From NCBI GenBank assembly GCA_944320555.1, contig CALUHX010000023.1:1-40021 (forward strand): a stretch of DNA of 40,021 bases. Direction: 5' to 3'. Both the position numbers and the translations under genes were made by a program. The DNA comes from an uncultured Butyricimonas sp. (lineage in GTDB: Bacteria; Bacteroidota; Bacteroidia; Bacteroidales; Marinifilaceae). A model generated the notes under the pieces. The model was given only the letters and a program-made list of their open reading frames with translations. It made no database searches and was not told the DNA's origin. Position 1 is the first letter of the stretch. Each line of letters starts with the position of its first letter. This document shows, piece after piece, positions 32,410-40,021 of the stretch.

Positions 32410-33915
32410 TCATCCGCAGTAGAAATACTTCTTCACGAGGGCCATGATTTGCTCCTTGTCGTCGCCGAGGTCTTGGCGCAACGTGCGGTCCTCATACCCC
32501 CGCAGCATGGCGATGGTGCCGTCTATCAGGCGGGGCGAGAACACGCCGTGCCGCTCGAAAATGGCGCGCTGGCGCTCGAGGCAGTCCGCCGACTCCGCGC
32601 ACGACGCGGGCAACTGGCTCAAACGGTCAAGCACGGCCTTGTTCGCGTCGTCGAATATGTTCACGTCCACATAGCGGTCGCGGGCGTACTTCAGGCCGTT
32701 CTCCATCTCGAACCCGTGGCGGGCGGCCACCGCCAACCCGGCGATAAGCAGATACACGTCCGCCGAGCCGTCCGGACAGCGGAACTCCACCGTCTGCTTC
32801 GCGCTGTAGTCGCGCTCCTCCGGCTTCTCCAGCGGATTCGCGTCGCGCAGCATGTTCGCCGCTCCCGTCGTCCATCCCAGCGGCACCCGCACGAGCACCG
32901 ACCGGTTGCGGTCGCCCCAGCAGATATTGGTCGGAGCCTCCTGGTGCGGCACCAGGCGGAAATAAGAGGTCGGGTTCGTGTTCCCGAACGCCGTCAACGA
33001 CGGGGCAAGGTCCAGATAACCGGCGATGGCACGCAGCGCGTTGTCGTTCAGCCGCCCGTCCGTCACCATGGCGTTCTTCCCGTCCTTCATCAGCCGCGTG
33101 TGGATGTGCAAGCCGCTTCCCGCCTTGCCCACCGTGATTTTGGGCGCGAACGTGAGGTCCACTCCGTACTGGTAGGCCAGCGTGCGCAGAATCCACTTCG
33201 CAATCATCAACTGGTCGGCGGCCTCCTCCATCGGCACGGGCAGGAACTCGATCTCGTTCTGCTCGTACATCTGGTCCTCGGTCGTGAAATTACCCACCTC
33301 CGAGTGCCCGTACTTGATTTGTCCGCCCGTCGAGGCGATGTACTTCATGGCCTTGGCCCGCAGCTCGGCCCCCTTGTTGAACGGGGTCGACTCGTGGTAT
33401 CCCCGCTGGTCCGAGGCCAGGAACAAGTCGTCAAGGTAATCCACCACGTAATACTCCAGCTCGCCCATCACCTCGTACTCCAGCCCCGTCACCCGCTTCA
33501 GTTCCTCGTGGGCGCGGCGCATCACGTACTCCGGCGACATCTCCAGCGGGGTGCCGTCCTTCGTGTAGAAACTGCAAAGGATGTCCACGGCCGGAATCTC
33601 GCTGAACGGGTTCAGGAACGCCGTCCGGTAACGCGGCAGCACGTACAGGTCGCTCGCTCCCGCCTCGATGTAAGGGAACAGGCTCGACCCGTCCACCCGC
33701 TCTCCGCACGAAAGAATCGTGTCCAGGTAATCCAGGTCGTTGATGATGAAATTCAAGGTCTTCAACCGTCCGTCCGCTCCGGGATAACGGAAATTAATCA
33801 TCTCGATGTTGTTCTCCACCACATAGCGGATAATGTCTTCCTTGGTAAATTCCCGCGGCGATTTCTGCAGAAACTGCACTAACGGATGCGGGTTCAACGT
33901 GTAATTCGTATTCAT
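32410..33915 (-). CDS. glnA: Glutamine synthetase, type I-like
   Basis: A 501-residue enzyme that joins ammonia and glutamate to form glutamine with ATP. Visible elements are the beta-grasp N-domain (about 25-105, with EMINFRYPGADGRLK), the metal site Glu-Leu-Glu in VMGELEYYV (near 150), FAPKITVGKAGSGLHIHTRL (about 255-275), which includes the conserved ammonia/ATP site Gly-Ser-Gly-x-His-x-His, and the C-terminal TVEFRCPDGSADVYLLIAG, where Arg and the Pro-Asp-Gly-Ser-Ala pattern bind substrate. The length fits the type I family in Bacteroidota; the adenylylation-site region of the enterobacterial enzyme is not recognised. A single-gene transcript is suggested by the terminator downstream and the 105-base gap upstream. 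Confidence 0.95.
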   Translation of the reverse strand: MNTNYTLNPHPLVQFLQKSPREFTKEDIIRYVVENNIEMINFRYPGADGRLKTLNFIINDLDYLDTILSCGERVDGSSLFPYIEAGASDLYVLPRYRTAFLNPFSEIPAVDILCSFYTKDGTPLEMSPEYVMRRAHEELKRVTGLEYEVMGELEYYVVDYLDDLFLASDQRGYHESTPFNKGAELRAKAMKYIASTGGQIKYGHSEVGNFTTEDQMYEQNEIEFLPVPMEEAADQLMIAKWILRTLAYQYGVDLTFAPKITVGKAGSGLHIHTRLMKDGKNAMVTDGRLNDNALRAIAGYLDLAPSLTAFGNTNPTSYFRLVPHQEAPTNICWGDRNRSVLVRVPLGWTTGAANMLRDANPLEKPEERDYSAKQTVEFRCPDGSADVYLLIAGLAVAARHGFEMENGLKYARDRYVDVNIFDDANKAVLDRLSQLPASCAESADCLERQRAIFERHGVFSPRLIDGTIAMLRGYEDRTLRQDLGDDKEQIMALVKKYFYCG

Positions 33916-34020
33916 AGTTTACTATTTAAGATTTCTTGGTTTGACGGGGGCTAAGGTAGCAAAAGAAAGTCACAAACGTTGTCAAAATCCGGAAAATTTC
34001 CGCGGCCTCTCCCCGCCGCC

Positions 34021-36294
34021 TCACGCCTCTCCCTTGGAAGGATAAAGATGTTGGCCCACACTCAATTGCAATATGGAATGGGTCTCCCCCACCACCCACA
34101 CCACGTCCCCCTCCGCGAAAACGAAATCGGCGGGAGGGTTCATGACGGGCTCCCGGCCGCGCTCTATCCCGATGATCATGCACGTCATCCGGTCCTGGAA
34201 ATCCACCTCCCTGATGGTCATCCCGGCCAGCGGAGAGCCCGCCTCCACGATAAACTGCTCGATGCGCACCTTCGGCTCCTCGCGGGCGGCGAGCTCCCGC
34301 TGCCGCTCGCTCTCCTGCCGGCTCATCCGCACGCGGCACGCCTCGATTTCCTCGTCCGTGCCCACCACCGTGATTTTGTCGAACGCGCTCAGCACCGTGT
34401 CGCCCCCGGGAATGTTCACCCGCTCCTCGCCCCGCGTGAACGCCACGATGTTCACCCCGTACTCCTGGCGGAAGTGCGCCTCCTTCAGCGTCTTCCCCAC
34501 CAGCGGAGAGTTGGCCGATATCACAAAGTCCGCCAAGTGGAGGTCGGCGAAAGGCGACGCCGCGAGCATGTCCCCCACCTCGCCCCGGCCGCCGGACTCC
34601 CCGTTTAGGTTCTCCATGAACTGCGCCCGCAACGCGAAAAAACGCTTCCTCAGCCACTTCGAGAATATCACCGCGAACAGGAGCACCACCGATATCACCA
34701 TCCCCACCCCGGACGCCACGTTGAACAGCCGCACCACCATCGTCATCAGTATCCCCAGGCAAAGCAGGGCCTTCACCACCATGATGGACACCAGCGGGCC
34801 CCGGTTGAACTTGTTGTCCCTCCACAATTGCTGGAACTCGGGCGAGTGGTTCTTCGCCATCACGATGGCCCACAGCAGCGGACCGATGGCCGCCAGCATC
34901 ACCGCCAGGCACAGCAGTCCGCCCTGCCACCCGTCCACCCGCTCCATGATGAACGGGACCACGTAGTGCGAGAACGCCGTCAGCAAGAACACCGACAAGA
35001 TGAAATAAAGCCCCACCGACAGAAGCATCGAGCGCAGCAGCCTGCGCCAGGCGCTCTTGTGACGCACCGTGTTGGAGCCCGAGGCGTAGCGCGCCAGGAA
35101 CAGCCGCAGCGACTCCGGCAGGTGACGCTCCACGAACCCCGTCGCGGGGCCGGCCAGACGCATCATGTAAGGCGTCAGGAATATCGTGATGACCGACACC
35201 GCCACGATTACCGGATAAAGGTATCCGTCCGTCACCTTAAGGCTCTCCCCCAGCGAGGCGATGATAAAGGCGAACTCCCCCACCTGCGTCAGCGAGAAAC
35301 CCGACTGCACCGCCACTTTCAACGGCTGGCCGGCCAGCACCACCCCGAGCGTCCCGAAAAACACCTGCCCCGCCAGCACCAGGCACACCAGCAGCAATAT
35401 CGGCCCCAGGTACTCCCACAGCATCGCCGGCTCCACCATCATCCCCACCGACACGAAGAATATCGCCCCGAACAGGTCCTTCACCGGCTGCACCAGCTTC
35501 TCGATGCTCGCGCTCTCCGTCGTCTCCGCCAGCAGCGACCCCATCACGAACGCCCCAAGCGCCGCCGAGAAACCCGCCTTCGTCGCCAGCATCACCATAC
35601 CCAGGCAGAACGCCAGCGCCACCACCAGCAGCGTCTCCCCGTTCAAATACCGCTTCACGCGCTTCAGCAGCGTCGGCACCAGATAAATCCCCAGCACCGA
35701 CCAGAACACCAGGAACAGCACCAGCTTGCCCACGCTCTCCAGCATCGCCATCCCCTCGAACTCCTTTCCTATCGCCAGCGTCGACAGCAACACCATCAGC
35801 ACCACCGCCACCAAATCCTCCACCACCAGCACCCCGAGCACCACCCCGGCGAACTTCTGCTCCCGCAGCCCGAGGTCGTCGAACGACTTGAAGACCACCG
35901 CCGTCGACGACATCGACAGCATTCCCCCCAGGAAAATGCTCGTGATGTGCGAGAACCCCATCAGGTTCCCCGCCGTGTACCCCAGGAACATCATCCCCGA
36001 CACAATCACCACGGCCGCCACCACAGCCGTGCTCCCCACGCTCATCAGCTTGCGGAAAGAGAACTCCAGACCCATCGCGAACAGCAGGAATATCACGCCG
36101 ATGTCCGCCCATATCTTGATGTTCGCCGTGTCCGCCACCGTCGGCAGGAACGGCACCGCCGGACCCGCCAGGATTCCCGCCACGATATACCCCAGCACCA
36201 CCGGCTGCTTCAGCCACTTGAACAACACCGTCACCACACCCGCCGCTATCAAAATAACGGCCAAATCCGAAATCAAAGGAGCCACTTCTGACAT
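34021..36294 (-). CDS. Kef-type cation/proton antiporter with two TrkA_C domains
   Basis: A 757-residue CPA2-family antiporter, probably K+/H+ or Na+/H+ exchange across the inner membrane. Residues 10-390 form the Na_H_Exchanger core, with about twelve helices and the SSTAVVFKSFDDLGL and GVLVVEDLVAVVLMV motifs, including the Glu-Asp pair in helix 5. After further helices (about 430-540) two cytoplasmic TrkA_C (RCK_C) domains follow, near 590-655 and 680-750, with VISANSPLVGKTL and FIVEAGSPLAGMTI. No TrkA_N (NAD-binding) domain is present, which differs from Escherichia coli KefB/KefC, so regulation by glutathione adducts is unlikely. ATG 36294 is preferred over a TTG nine bases upstream. The MATE gene lies 32 bases upstream. 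Confidence 0.93.
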   Translation of the reverse strand: MSEVAPLISDLAVILIAAGVVTVLFKWLKQPVVLGYIVAGILAGPAVPFLPTVADTANIKIWADIGVIFLLFAMGLEFSFRKLMSVGSTAVVAAVVIVSGMMFLGYTAGNLMGFSHITSIFLGGMLSMSSTAVVFKSFDDLGLREQKFAGVVLGVLVVEDLVAVVLMVLLSTLAIGKEFEGMAMLESVGKLVLFLVFWSVLGIYLVPTLLKRVKRYLNGETLLVVALAFCLGMVMLATKAGFSAALGAFVMGSLLAETTESASIEKLVQPVKDLFGAIFFVSVGMMVEPAMLWEYLGPILLLVCLVLAGQVFFGTLGVVLAGQPLKVAVQSGFSLTQVGEFAFIIASLGESLKVTDGYLYPVIVAVSVITIFLTPYMMRLAGPATGFVERHLPESLRLFLARYASGSNTVRHKSAWRRLLRSMLLSVGLYFILSVFLLTAFSHYVVPFIMERVDGWQGGLLCLAVMLAAIGPLLWAIVMAKNHSPEFQQLWRDNKFNRGPLVSIMVVKALLCLGILMTMVVRLFNVASGVGMVISVVLLFAVIFSKWLRKRFFALRAQFMENLNGESGGRGEVGDMLAASPFADLHLADFVISANSPLVGKTLKEAHFRQEYGVNIVAFTRGEERVNIPGGDTVLSAFDKITVVGTDEEIEACRVRMSRQESERQRELAAREEPKVRIEQFIVEAGSPLAGMTIREVDFQDRMTCMIIGIERGREPVMNPPADFVFAEGDVVWVVGETHSILQLSVGQHLYPSKGEA

Positions 36295-36326
36295 ATCTTC
36301 CAATTTTATCCGTTACACATACAAAT

Positions 36327-37646
36327 TCAATGCCGCGACAACCACCCCGCCGACAACACCCGCCGACCCAGCGCCGACTGCGCCGCCCCCCGCGTGAACA
36401 GGTAGGCCAGGAACGCCCCCCACAGCGCGTGGTTGTTCCCCTCGCCCCCGGCGAGGTAAACCGCGAAAAACACCGCCGTCGCCAGCGCCATCGACGCCAG
36501 CATCCGGCCCGTCGCCGTCGCCCCCACCAGAATGCCGTCCCACAAAAACGCCGCGAAACCCGCGGCCGGAATCCCGACGGCCCACCAGAAATACTCCCCG
36601 GCAGCCGCCACCACCTCCTCCTCGCTCGTCAGCAGCCGCAGGAAGCCCTCCCCTCCCGCCGCGTACAGGCACGTGAACGCCGCGGCCGTCCACGCGCCCC
36701 ACCGGAACAACGCCCCCGCCGCCGCCCGCAGCTGCCGCAAGTCCCGCGCCCCCGCGTAACGGCCCGTCAACGCCTCCCCCGCGTATGCGAACCCGTCCAT
36801 CACGTAAGAGAACAGCGTGAACAACTGCATCAGCAGCGTGTTCACCGCCAGCACCGTGTCGCCCTGCCGCGCGCCCCTCGACGTGAACATGAACGTCACC
36901 GCCACCAGGCACAGCGTCCGCAGGAATATGTCCCGGTTCACTGCGAAAAAACGACTCGCGCGCGACACGTCCAGAAACTCCCGCCACGACAGCCTCCCCC
37001 GCGGCCGGCCGTAACGCCGCGCCCAAAGCCAAGCCGCCAGCCCCAGCCCGAACCACTCCGCAGCCACCGTCCCAGCGGCCACCCCCTCCACCTTCATCCC
37101 AAAGCCAAGCACCAGCCCCAGGCTGCACGCCGTGTTCACCGCCGCCACGCCCACCGATACCCACATCGGGAACCGCGAGTTCTGCATCCCCACGAACCAA
37201 CCGTTGAACGCGTACATCCCCAGCATCGCCGGCACCCCCCACACGCAAATGTAAAAATACCTCTCCGCGTGCCGCTCCACCTCCGGGCTCGTCCCCAGAA
37301 GACGGAACGCCGCGTCCCCTATCGCGTGCCGCGCCGCCACCACCGCCGTCGACAGCAAAAGCCCCGTCGCCAGCGCCTGCGCCAGCACCCTCGCCTGCTC
37401 CCGCTCGTCCCCCCGCCCGTAGGCCTGCGACGTCAGCCCGCTCGTCCCCATCCGCAGGAAACCGAAAATCCAGAACAGCACGTTGAACAGCATCCCCCCC
37501 GCCGCGATGGCCCCGATATAGGCCGCGTCGCCAAGGTGCCCAACGATGGTCACGTCCACCAGCCCCAGCAGCGGCACCGTCACGTTCGACACCACCGCCG
37601 GCACCGCCAGCCCCAATATACGCCGATTCATCGCGCTTGTCCTCAT
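36327..37646 (-). CDS. MATE-family multidrug/toxin exporter
   Basis: A 439-residue inner-membrane exporter of the MATE (DinF-like) family that pumps cationic compounds out using Na+ or H+ gradients. Twelve hydrophobic segments in two bundles are visible. Early motifs are LAVPAVVSNVTVPLLGLVD and TSGLTSQAYGRGDE; the pseudo-repeat in the second half contains YVMDGFAYAGEALTGRYAGA. Two ATGs, 37646 and 37631, are possible; the upstream one has AAGG nearby and is kept. The frame is open further upstream but that part is low-complexity and crosses a -7 element at 37721-37728. A short spacer of 32 bases leads to the antiporter gene. Confidence 0.93.
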   Translation of the reverse strand: MRTSAMNRRILGLAVPAVVSNVTVPLLGLVDVTIVGHLGDAAYIGAIAAGGMLFNVLFWIFGFLRMGTSGLTSQAYGRGDEREQARVLAQALATGLLLSTAVVAARHAIGDAAFRLLGTSPEVERHAERYFYICVWGVPAMLGMYAFNGWFVGMQNSRFPMWVSVGVAAVNTACSLGLVLGFGMKVEGVAAGTVAAEWFGLGLAAWLWARRYGRPRGRLSWREFLDVSRASRFFAVNRDIFLRTLCLVAVTFMFTSRGARQGDTVLAVNTLLMQLFTLFSYVMDGFAYAGEALTGRYAGARDLRQLRAAAGALFRWGAWTAAAFTCLYAAGGEGFLRLLTSEEEVVAAAGEYFWWAVGIPAAGFAAFLWDGILVGATATGRMLASMALATAVFFAVYLAGGEGNNHALWGAFLAYLFTRGAAQSALGRRVLSAGWLSRH

Positions 37647-37720
37647 ACCTTGTCTTTGCGTTAAAGCCGCCGCGCCCTCCCGGCCGATTCCTCCGGGTCC
37701 CGCGCGCCCTCTTTCCCCCA

Positions 37721-37728
37721 CAAAAATA
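37721..37728 (-). promoter_or_regulatory. Putative -7 element for the MATE gene
   Basis: Minus strand TATTTTTG matches TAnnTTTG, 74 bases before the ATG at 37646; no well-spaced -33 is seen. Confidence 0.45.
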
Positions 37729-37775
37729 CAAAATTCCCGGACAAAACACCCCTCCCCGCGGACCATATTTTTCCT

Positions 37776-37783
37776 TATCTTTG
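37776..37783 (+). promoter_or_regulatory. Putative -7 element for the AraC-like gene
   Basis: TATCTTTG matches TAnnTTTG, 30 bases before the ATG at 37814; the -33 region is G+C rich without TTTG. Confidence 0.5.
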
Positions 37784-37813
37784 CACACGGACATCGAATG
37801 AAAACGGAGGACC

Positions 37814-38931
37814 ATGGAACATGCCACATACAACTGCTCGCTCTGCGTCGCGCTGCCGCTGATGCTCTTTTTCGGCTTCTACTTCCTGCTGGCGGGGACG
37901 CCCGACAGGGCCGTGTTCAAGACCTACCTGCGGTCGCGCCGCGTCATGGGGGCGGCCCTGCTGCTGGCGGCGAACTACGCCGCGCGGAACCTCACCGGGG
38001 TGAGGTTCCGCGACGCGGACGCCGCCATAGCCATGAACCTCTCCACCAACTTCCTCTGTTACTGGCTTTTCAGCTCGGCGCTCATCACGCTGCTCGACCG
38101 CGCCTACTTGACGGGCCGCCGCACGCGGGCCCACATCGGCCTATGGGCGGCCTTCTCCGCGCTCTGCGGGTGCGTGCTGCTGCTCCCGCCCGGAGGGGCG
38201 GCGAGGAAGGCCGGGCTGGCCGTCGCGGCGGCGGGGCTGGTGGGCTACGGGCTCTTCCTCGCCCGCAGGCTCCTCCTCGCCTACAGGGGGGCCGTCAGGA
38301 TGTTCGACGACACCCGCTCGGACGACATGGGCCGCTACGTGAGGTGGCTGTCCGTGTTCACCTGGTGGGCGCTGATCTACGCGTGGGCTGCGGGCTGCTG
38401 ACGTTCCTCCCCGACCGGTGGGTGTTCGTGTGGATTCTCTCCTCCGTCCCCTTCTACGTCTACCTCTTCTGCTGCTACCTGAACTACATGCTCTTCCACG
38501 AGCGGGTGGAGACGGCGATGGAGGAAGAGGAGCCCGCCGCCGTCACCGCCGAAGCGAGGGAGGCACGGACGGGGGCGCCCGCCTACCACGCCGAAATCGC
38601 GGAGAGAATCAAGGAATGGGTGGAGGCCGAGGGATACGTCCGCCCCGGGCTGACCATCCGCGAGCTCGCCGACATCCTGCGCACCAACCGCACCTACCTC
38701 TCCGAGTACATCAAGACCACCTACTCCATGACCTTCCGCGACTGGATTGCCGGCCTCCGCGTGGAATACGCCAAAAGGCTGATGACGCTCCGCCCGGAGC
38801 TGACCGTCGCCGGAGTCTCCTCCTCGGCGGGATTCCTCTCCCCGAGCCACTTCACCAAGACGTTCAAGGAAAAGGAGGGCCGCTCTCCCGCCCGCTGGAA
38901 AAAGGCCGCCGCGGGGGGAGGACCCGCATGA
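37814..38931 (+). pseudogene. Frameshifted membrane-anchored AraC-family regulator
   Basis: Two adjacent frames together make one regulator of about 372 residues. The first frame (ATG 37814, GGAGG three bases before) codes for 195 residues with about six membrane helices and stops at 38399-38401. The second frame continues from about 38390 with one more membrane helix (FVWILSSVPFYVYLFCCYLNY), then an AraC-type DNA-binding domain: TIRELADILRTNRTYLSEYI (first helix-turn-helix) and VAGVSSSAGFLSPSHFTKTF (second), ending in RSPARWKK. A single missing base within 38381-38398 (GCGTGGGCTGCGGGCTGC) would explain it. No slippery heptamer is present, so programmed frameshifting is unlikely. Sequencing or assembly error in this G+C-rich run remains possible. 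The intact protein would be a membrane-linked transcription factor. Confidence 0.78.
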
Positions 38932-39123
38932 GAGGGCGCCGCGGAATGTGCTCGGACGACAAAAAAACGCTCAAACGACAAAACGGGAATGTCCCCGCCG
39001 ACAAAGATGTGCGGTTCTGACAACCCCCGCGATTTTTCCCTGCCGGAACCGCGAGAAAACGGATTCTTTTCCGTTATTTTAAATCCCGTAAACAGGCTCT
39101 GACATCACCAACAAAACGAGAAT
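38932..39123 (+). other. Short gap before the DUF3575 gene
   Basis: A 192-base gap. It has a GCGGTTC/GAACCGC inverted repeat with a long loop (39011-39017, 39046-39052) and no convincing promoter; TATTTTAA near 39077 is only a partial -7 match. No gene is seen. Confidence 0.35.
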
Positions 39124-39963
39124 ATGAAGAAAAGAATCCTCTTCCTGCCCCTCTTCCTGTGGCTGGCGACCGCCGCGGTCCCCGCCCGCGCGGGCCTGCG
39201 GGCGGACTCCACCTGCACCTTCCGCTTCGTGCCGGGCGACGACATGTTCTATGTCCCCTTCGGCGGCAACGACCGCGAGCTAGCCCGCCTGCTGGAATGC
39301 GTGCGCCGGAACAGGGACGCCATCCTCGGCGGCTCTCTTCCCCTCTACGTGGACGGCTACTGCAATTCCCTCGGCGGCGAGAAGGAAAACCTCCGCGCCG
39401 CCGCCGTCCGCTCCAACCGCGTGAAGTCGGAACTCATCACGCGCGCCGGAATAAGCGAGGCGTGCTTCCTCACCCGCAACCACGCCTCGGAGGGCGATTT
39501 CGTCACCGTCCGCCTGACGCTTCCCGCGCCGGAAGCGTCCGCCGTCGAACCGGAAGAACCAGGCAAGACTGAGGAAGAACGCCTTGCCGAGGAACGTGCC
39601 GAACAGGAACGCAAAGCCGCCGAGGAACGGCTCAAGGCTGAAGAAGCGCGACGCGCCGCCGGGAAAGCCGAGGCGGACAGGCTTGCCAAAGAACAGGCGG
39701 CAAGGCAAGCCGGACAGCCCAAAAACATAACCGCCACTCCGCCGGAAGCCCTATCATCCGCCCGTCGCCGGTTTGCCTTGCGCGCCAACCTGCTGCGCTG
39801 GGCGACCCTCACCCCCGACTTGGGCTTGGAGTGGCGCGTCCATCCCTCGTGGGGAATCCTCCTGAACGGCTCGTGGACCTCGTGGTCGTGGAACGACGCC
39901 GGCCGCCGCTATGCCCTCTGGGAGGTGATGCCGGAAGTGCGCTACTATATAGTCGTCCCTTAA
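39124..39963 (+). CDS. OmpA-like/DUF3575 outer-membrane protein, C-terminally truncated
   Basis: A 279-residue exported protein. A signal peptide (about 1-23, ending VPARA) is followed by an OmpA-like segment (about 60-115, with YVDGYCNSLGGEKENLRAAA). A charged coiled coil rich in Glu, Ala and Arg follows (about 140-205). After it come the first strands of a DUF3575 beta-barrel, LRANLLRWATLTPDLGLEW and GSWTSWSWNDAGRRYALWEV. The family continues for over a hundred more residues of barrel; here the reading stops four residues after MPEVRYYI, at a point where the DNA changes from strongly G+C rich to strongly A+T rich. I infer an insertion or rearrangement breakpoint; a functional barrel is not expected. 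Confidence 0.82.
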   Translation: MKKRILFLPLFLWLATAAVPARAGLRADSTCTFRFVPGDDMFYVPFGGNDRELARLLECVRRNRDAILGGSLPLYVDGYCNSLGGEKENLRAAAVRSNRVKSELITRAGISEACFLTRNHASEGDFVTVRLTLPAPEASAVEPEEPGKTEEERLAEERAEQERKAAEERLKAEEARRAAGKAEADRLAKEQAARQAGQPKNITATPPEALSSARRRFALRANLLRWATLTPDLGLEWRVHPSWGILLNGSWTSWSWNDAGRRYALWEVMPEVRYYIVVP

Positions 39964-40021
39964 AAATATTTTTATTTACTGTTATTCAGTTATTTAATCA
40001 ATAAAAGTCTTTGATAATTCT
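39964..40021. other. A+T-rich tail at the right edge
   Basis: By hand count 9 of 60 bases in 39961-40020 are G or C, against 39 of 60 in 39841-39900. No gene is seen; it may be the end of an inserted element. Confidence 0.5.

Noticed and set aside
32248-33882. Long plus-strand frame opposite glutamine synthetase
   Set aside because: No family similarity; Arg/His/Leu/Val-rich reverse reading of a highly biased gene.
36313-37833. An alternative minus-strand frame across the MATE gene
   Set aside because: It is almost entirely Gly, Ala, Arg and Val without membrane pattern; the other frame gives a clear twelve-helix exporter.
38381-38401. Programmed -1 frameshift in the AraC-like gene
   Set aside because: A -1 shift would restore the frame, but there is no X-XXY-YYZ heptamer and no pseudoknot is evident; a missing base is simpler.

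Overview
The window looks like a chromosomal segment of a gut-type Bacteroidales bacterium. An Odoribacteraceae member such as Butyricimonas is my best guess, inferred from the gene content and not from a search. The evidence is a SusC/SusD pair driven by an ECF sigma factor and FecR-type anti-sigma factor, an STN domain on SusC, a DUF4843 lipoprotein and a PKD-like lipoprotein, a GldA/GldF-GldG-type ABC exporter, an HU-CCDC81 protein, and repeated promoters of the Bacteroidota type (TTTG, about 19-20 bases, TAnnTTTG). Most of the window is G+C rich, with sharply A+T-rich patches. There is no rRNA, complete insertion sequence, phage or CRISPR array.

Layout. 1-345: A+T-rich edge with a tandem 21-base repeat and hairpins. 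346-4607 (minus): ABC ATPase, then a fused ABC-2 permease/GldG-like protein, then an unrecognised exported protein. 4716-14099 (minus): sigma factor, FecR, SusC, SusD, DUF4843 lipoprotein and PKD-like lipoprotein, an outer-membrane uptake locus with its own cell-surface signalling. 14574-17960: exported flavodoxin, OsmC-like protein, a membrane-domain/cytidylate-kinase-like fusion, and YraN. 18249-20968 (plus): short glycogen-synthase-like protein followed by GlmS. 21401-25121: exported cupin/carboxymuconolactone-decarboxylase fusion, Rpn/PD-(D/E)XK nuclease-transposase, GalE. 25251-31937: HU-CCDC81 membrane protein, PssA, a heptosyltransferase-like glycosyltransferase, a 1195-residue NtrY-like histidine kinase and RlmH. 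32142-32215: tRNA with CAT anticodon. 32410-37646 (minus): glutamine synthetase, Kef-type antiporter, MATE exporter. 37814-39963 (plus): a frameshifted membrane-anchored AraC regulator and an OmpA/DUF3575 outer-membrane protein cut short at a sudden compositional border.

How the genes work together. The sigma/FecR/SusCD/lipoprotein block reads as one regulated import system: ligand binding at SusC would be passed through the STN domain to FecR, releasing the sigma factor. The ABC block just downstream is separated by a hairpin, so a shared role is inference. The rest is mostly envelope and central housekeeping: amino sugar, nucleotide sugar, phospholipid and LPS precursor genes, nitrogen assimilation, ion homeostasis and drug efflux.

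The items most worth a second look are the membrane/kinase fusion, the compositional mosaic inside the SusD-lipoprotein block, the truncated DUF3575 gene at the right edge, the frameshifted AraC regulator, the exported cupin-CMD fusion, the inverted-repeat cluster at 15274-15496, and the tandem repeat at the left edge. I did not find a clear undescribed multi-gene system. The ABC block with its unrecognised exported partner is the nearest candidate.
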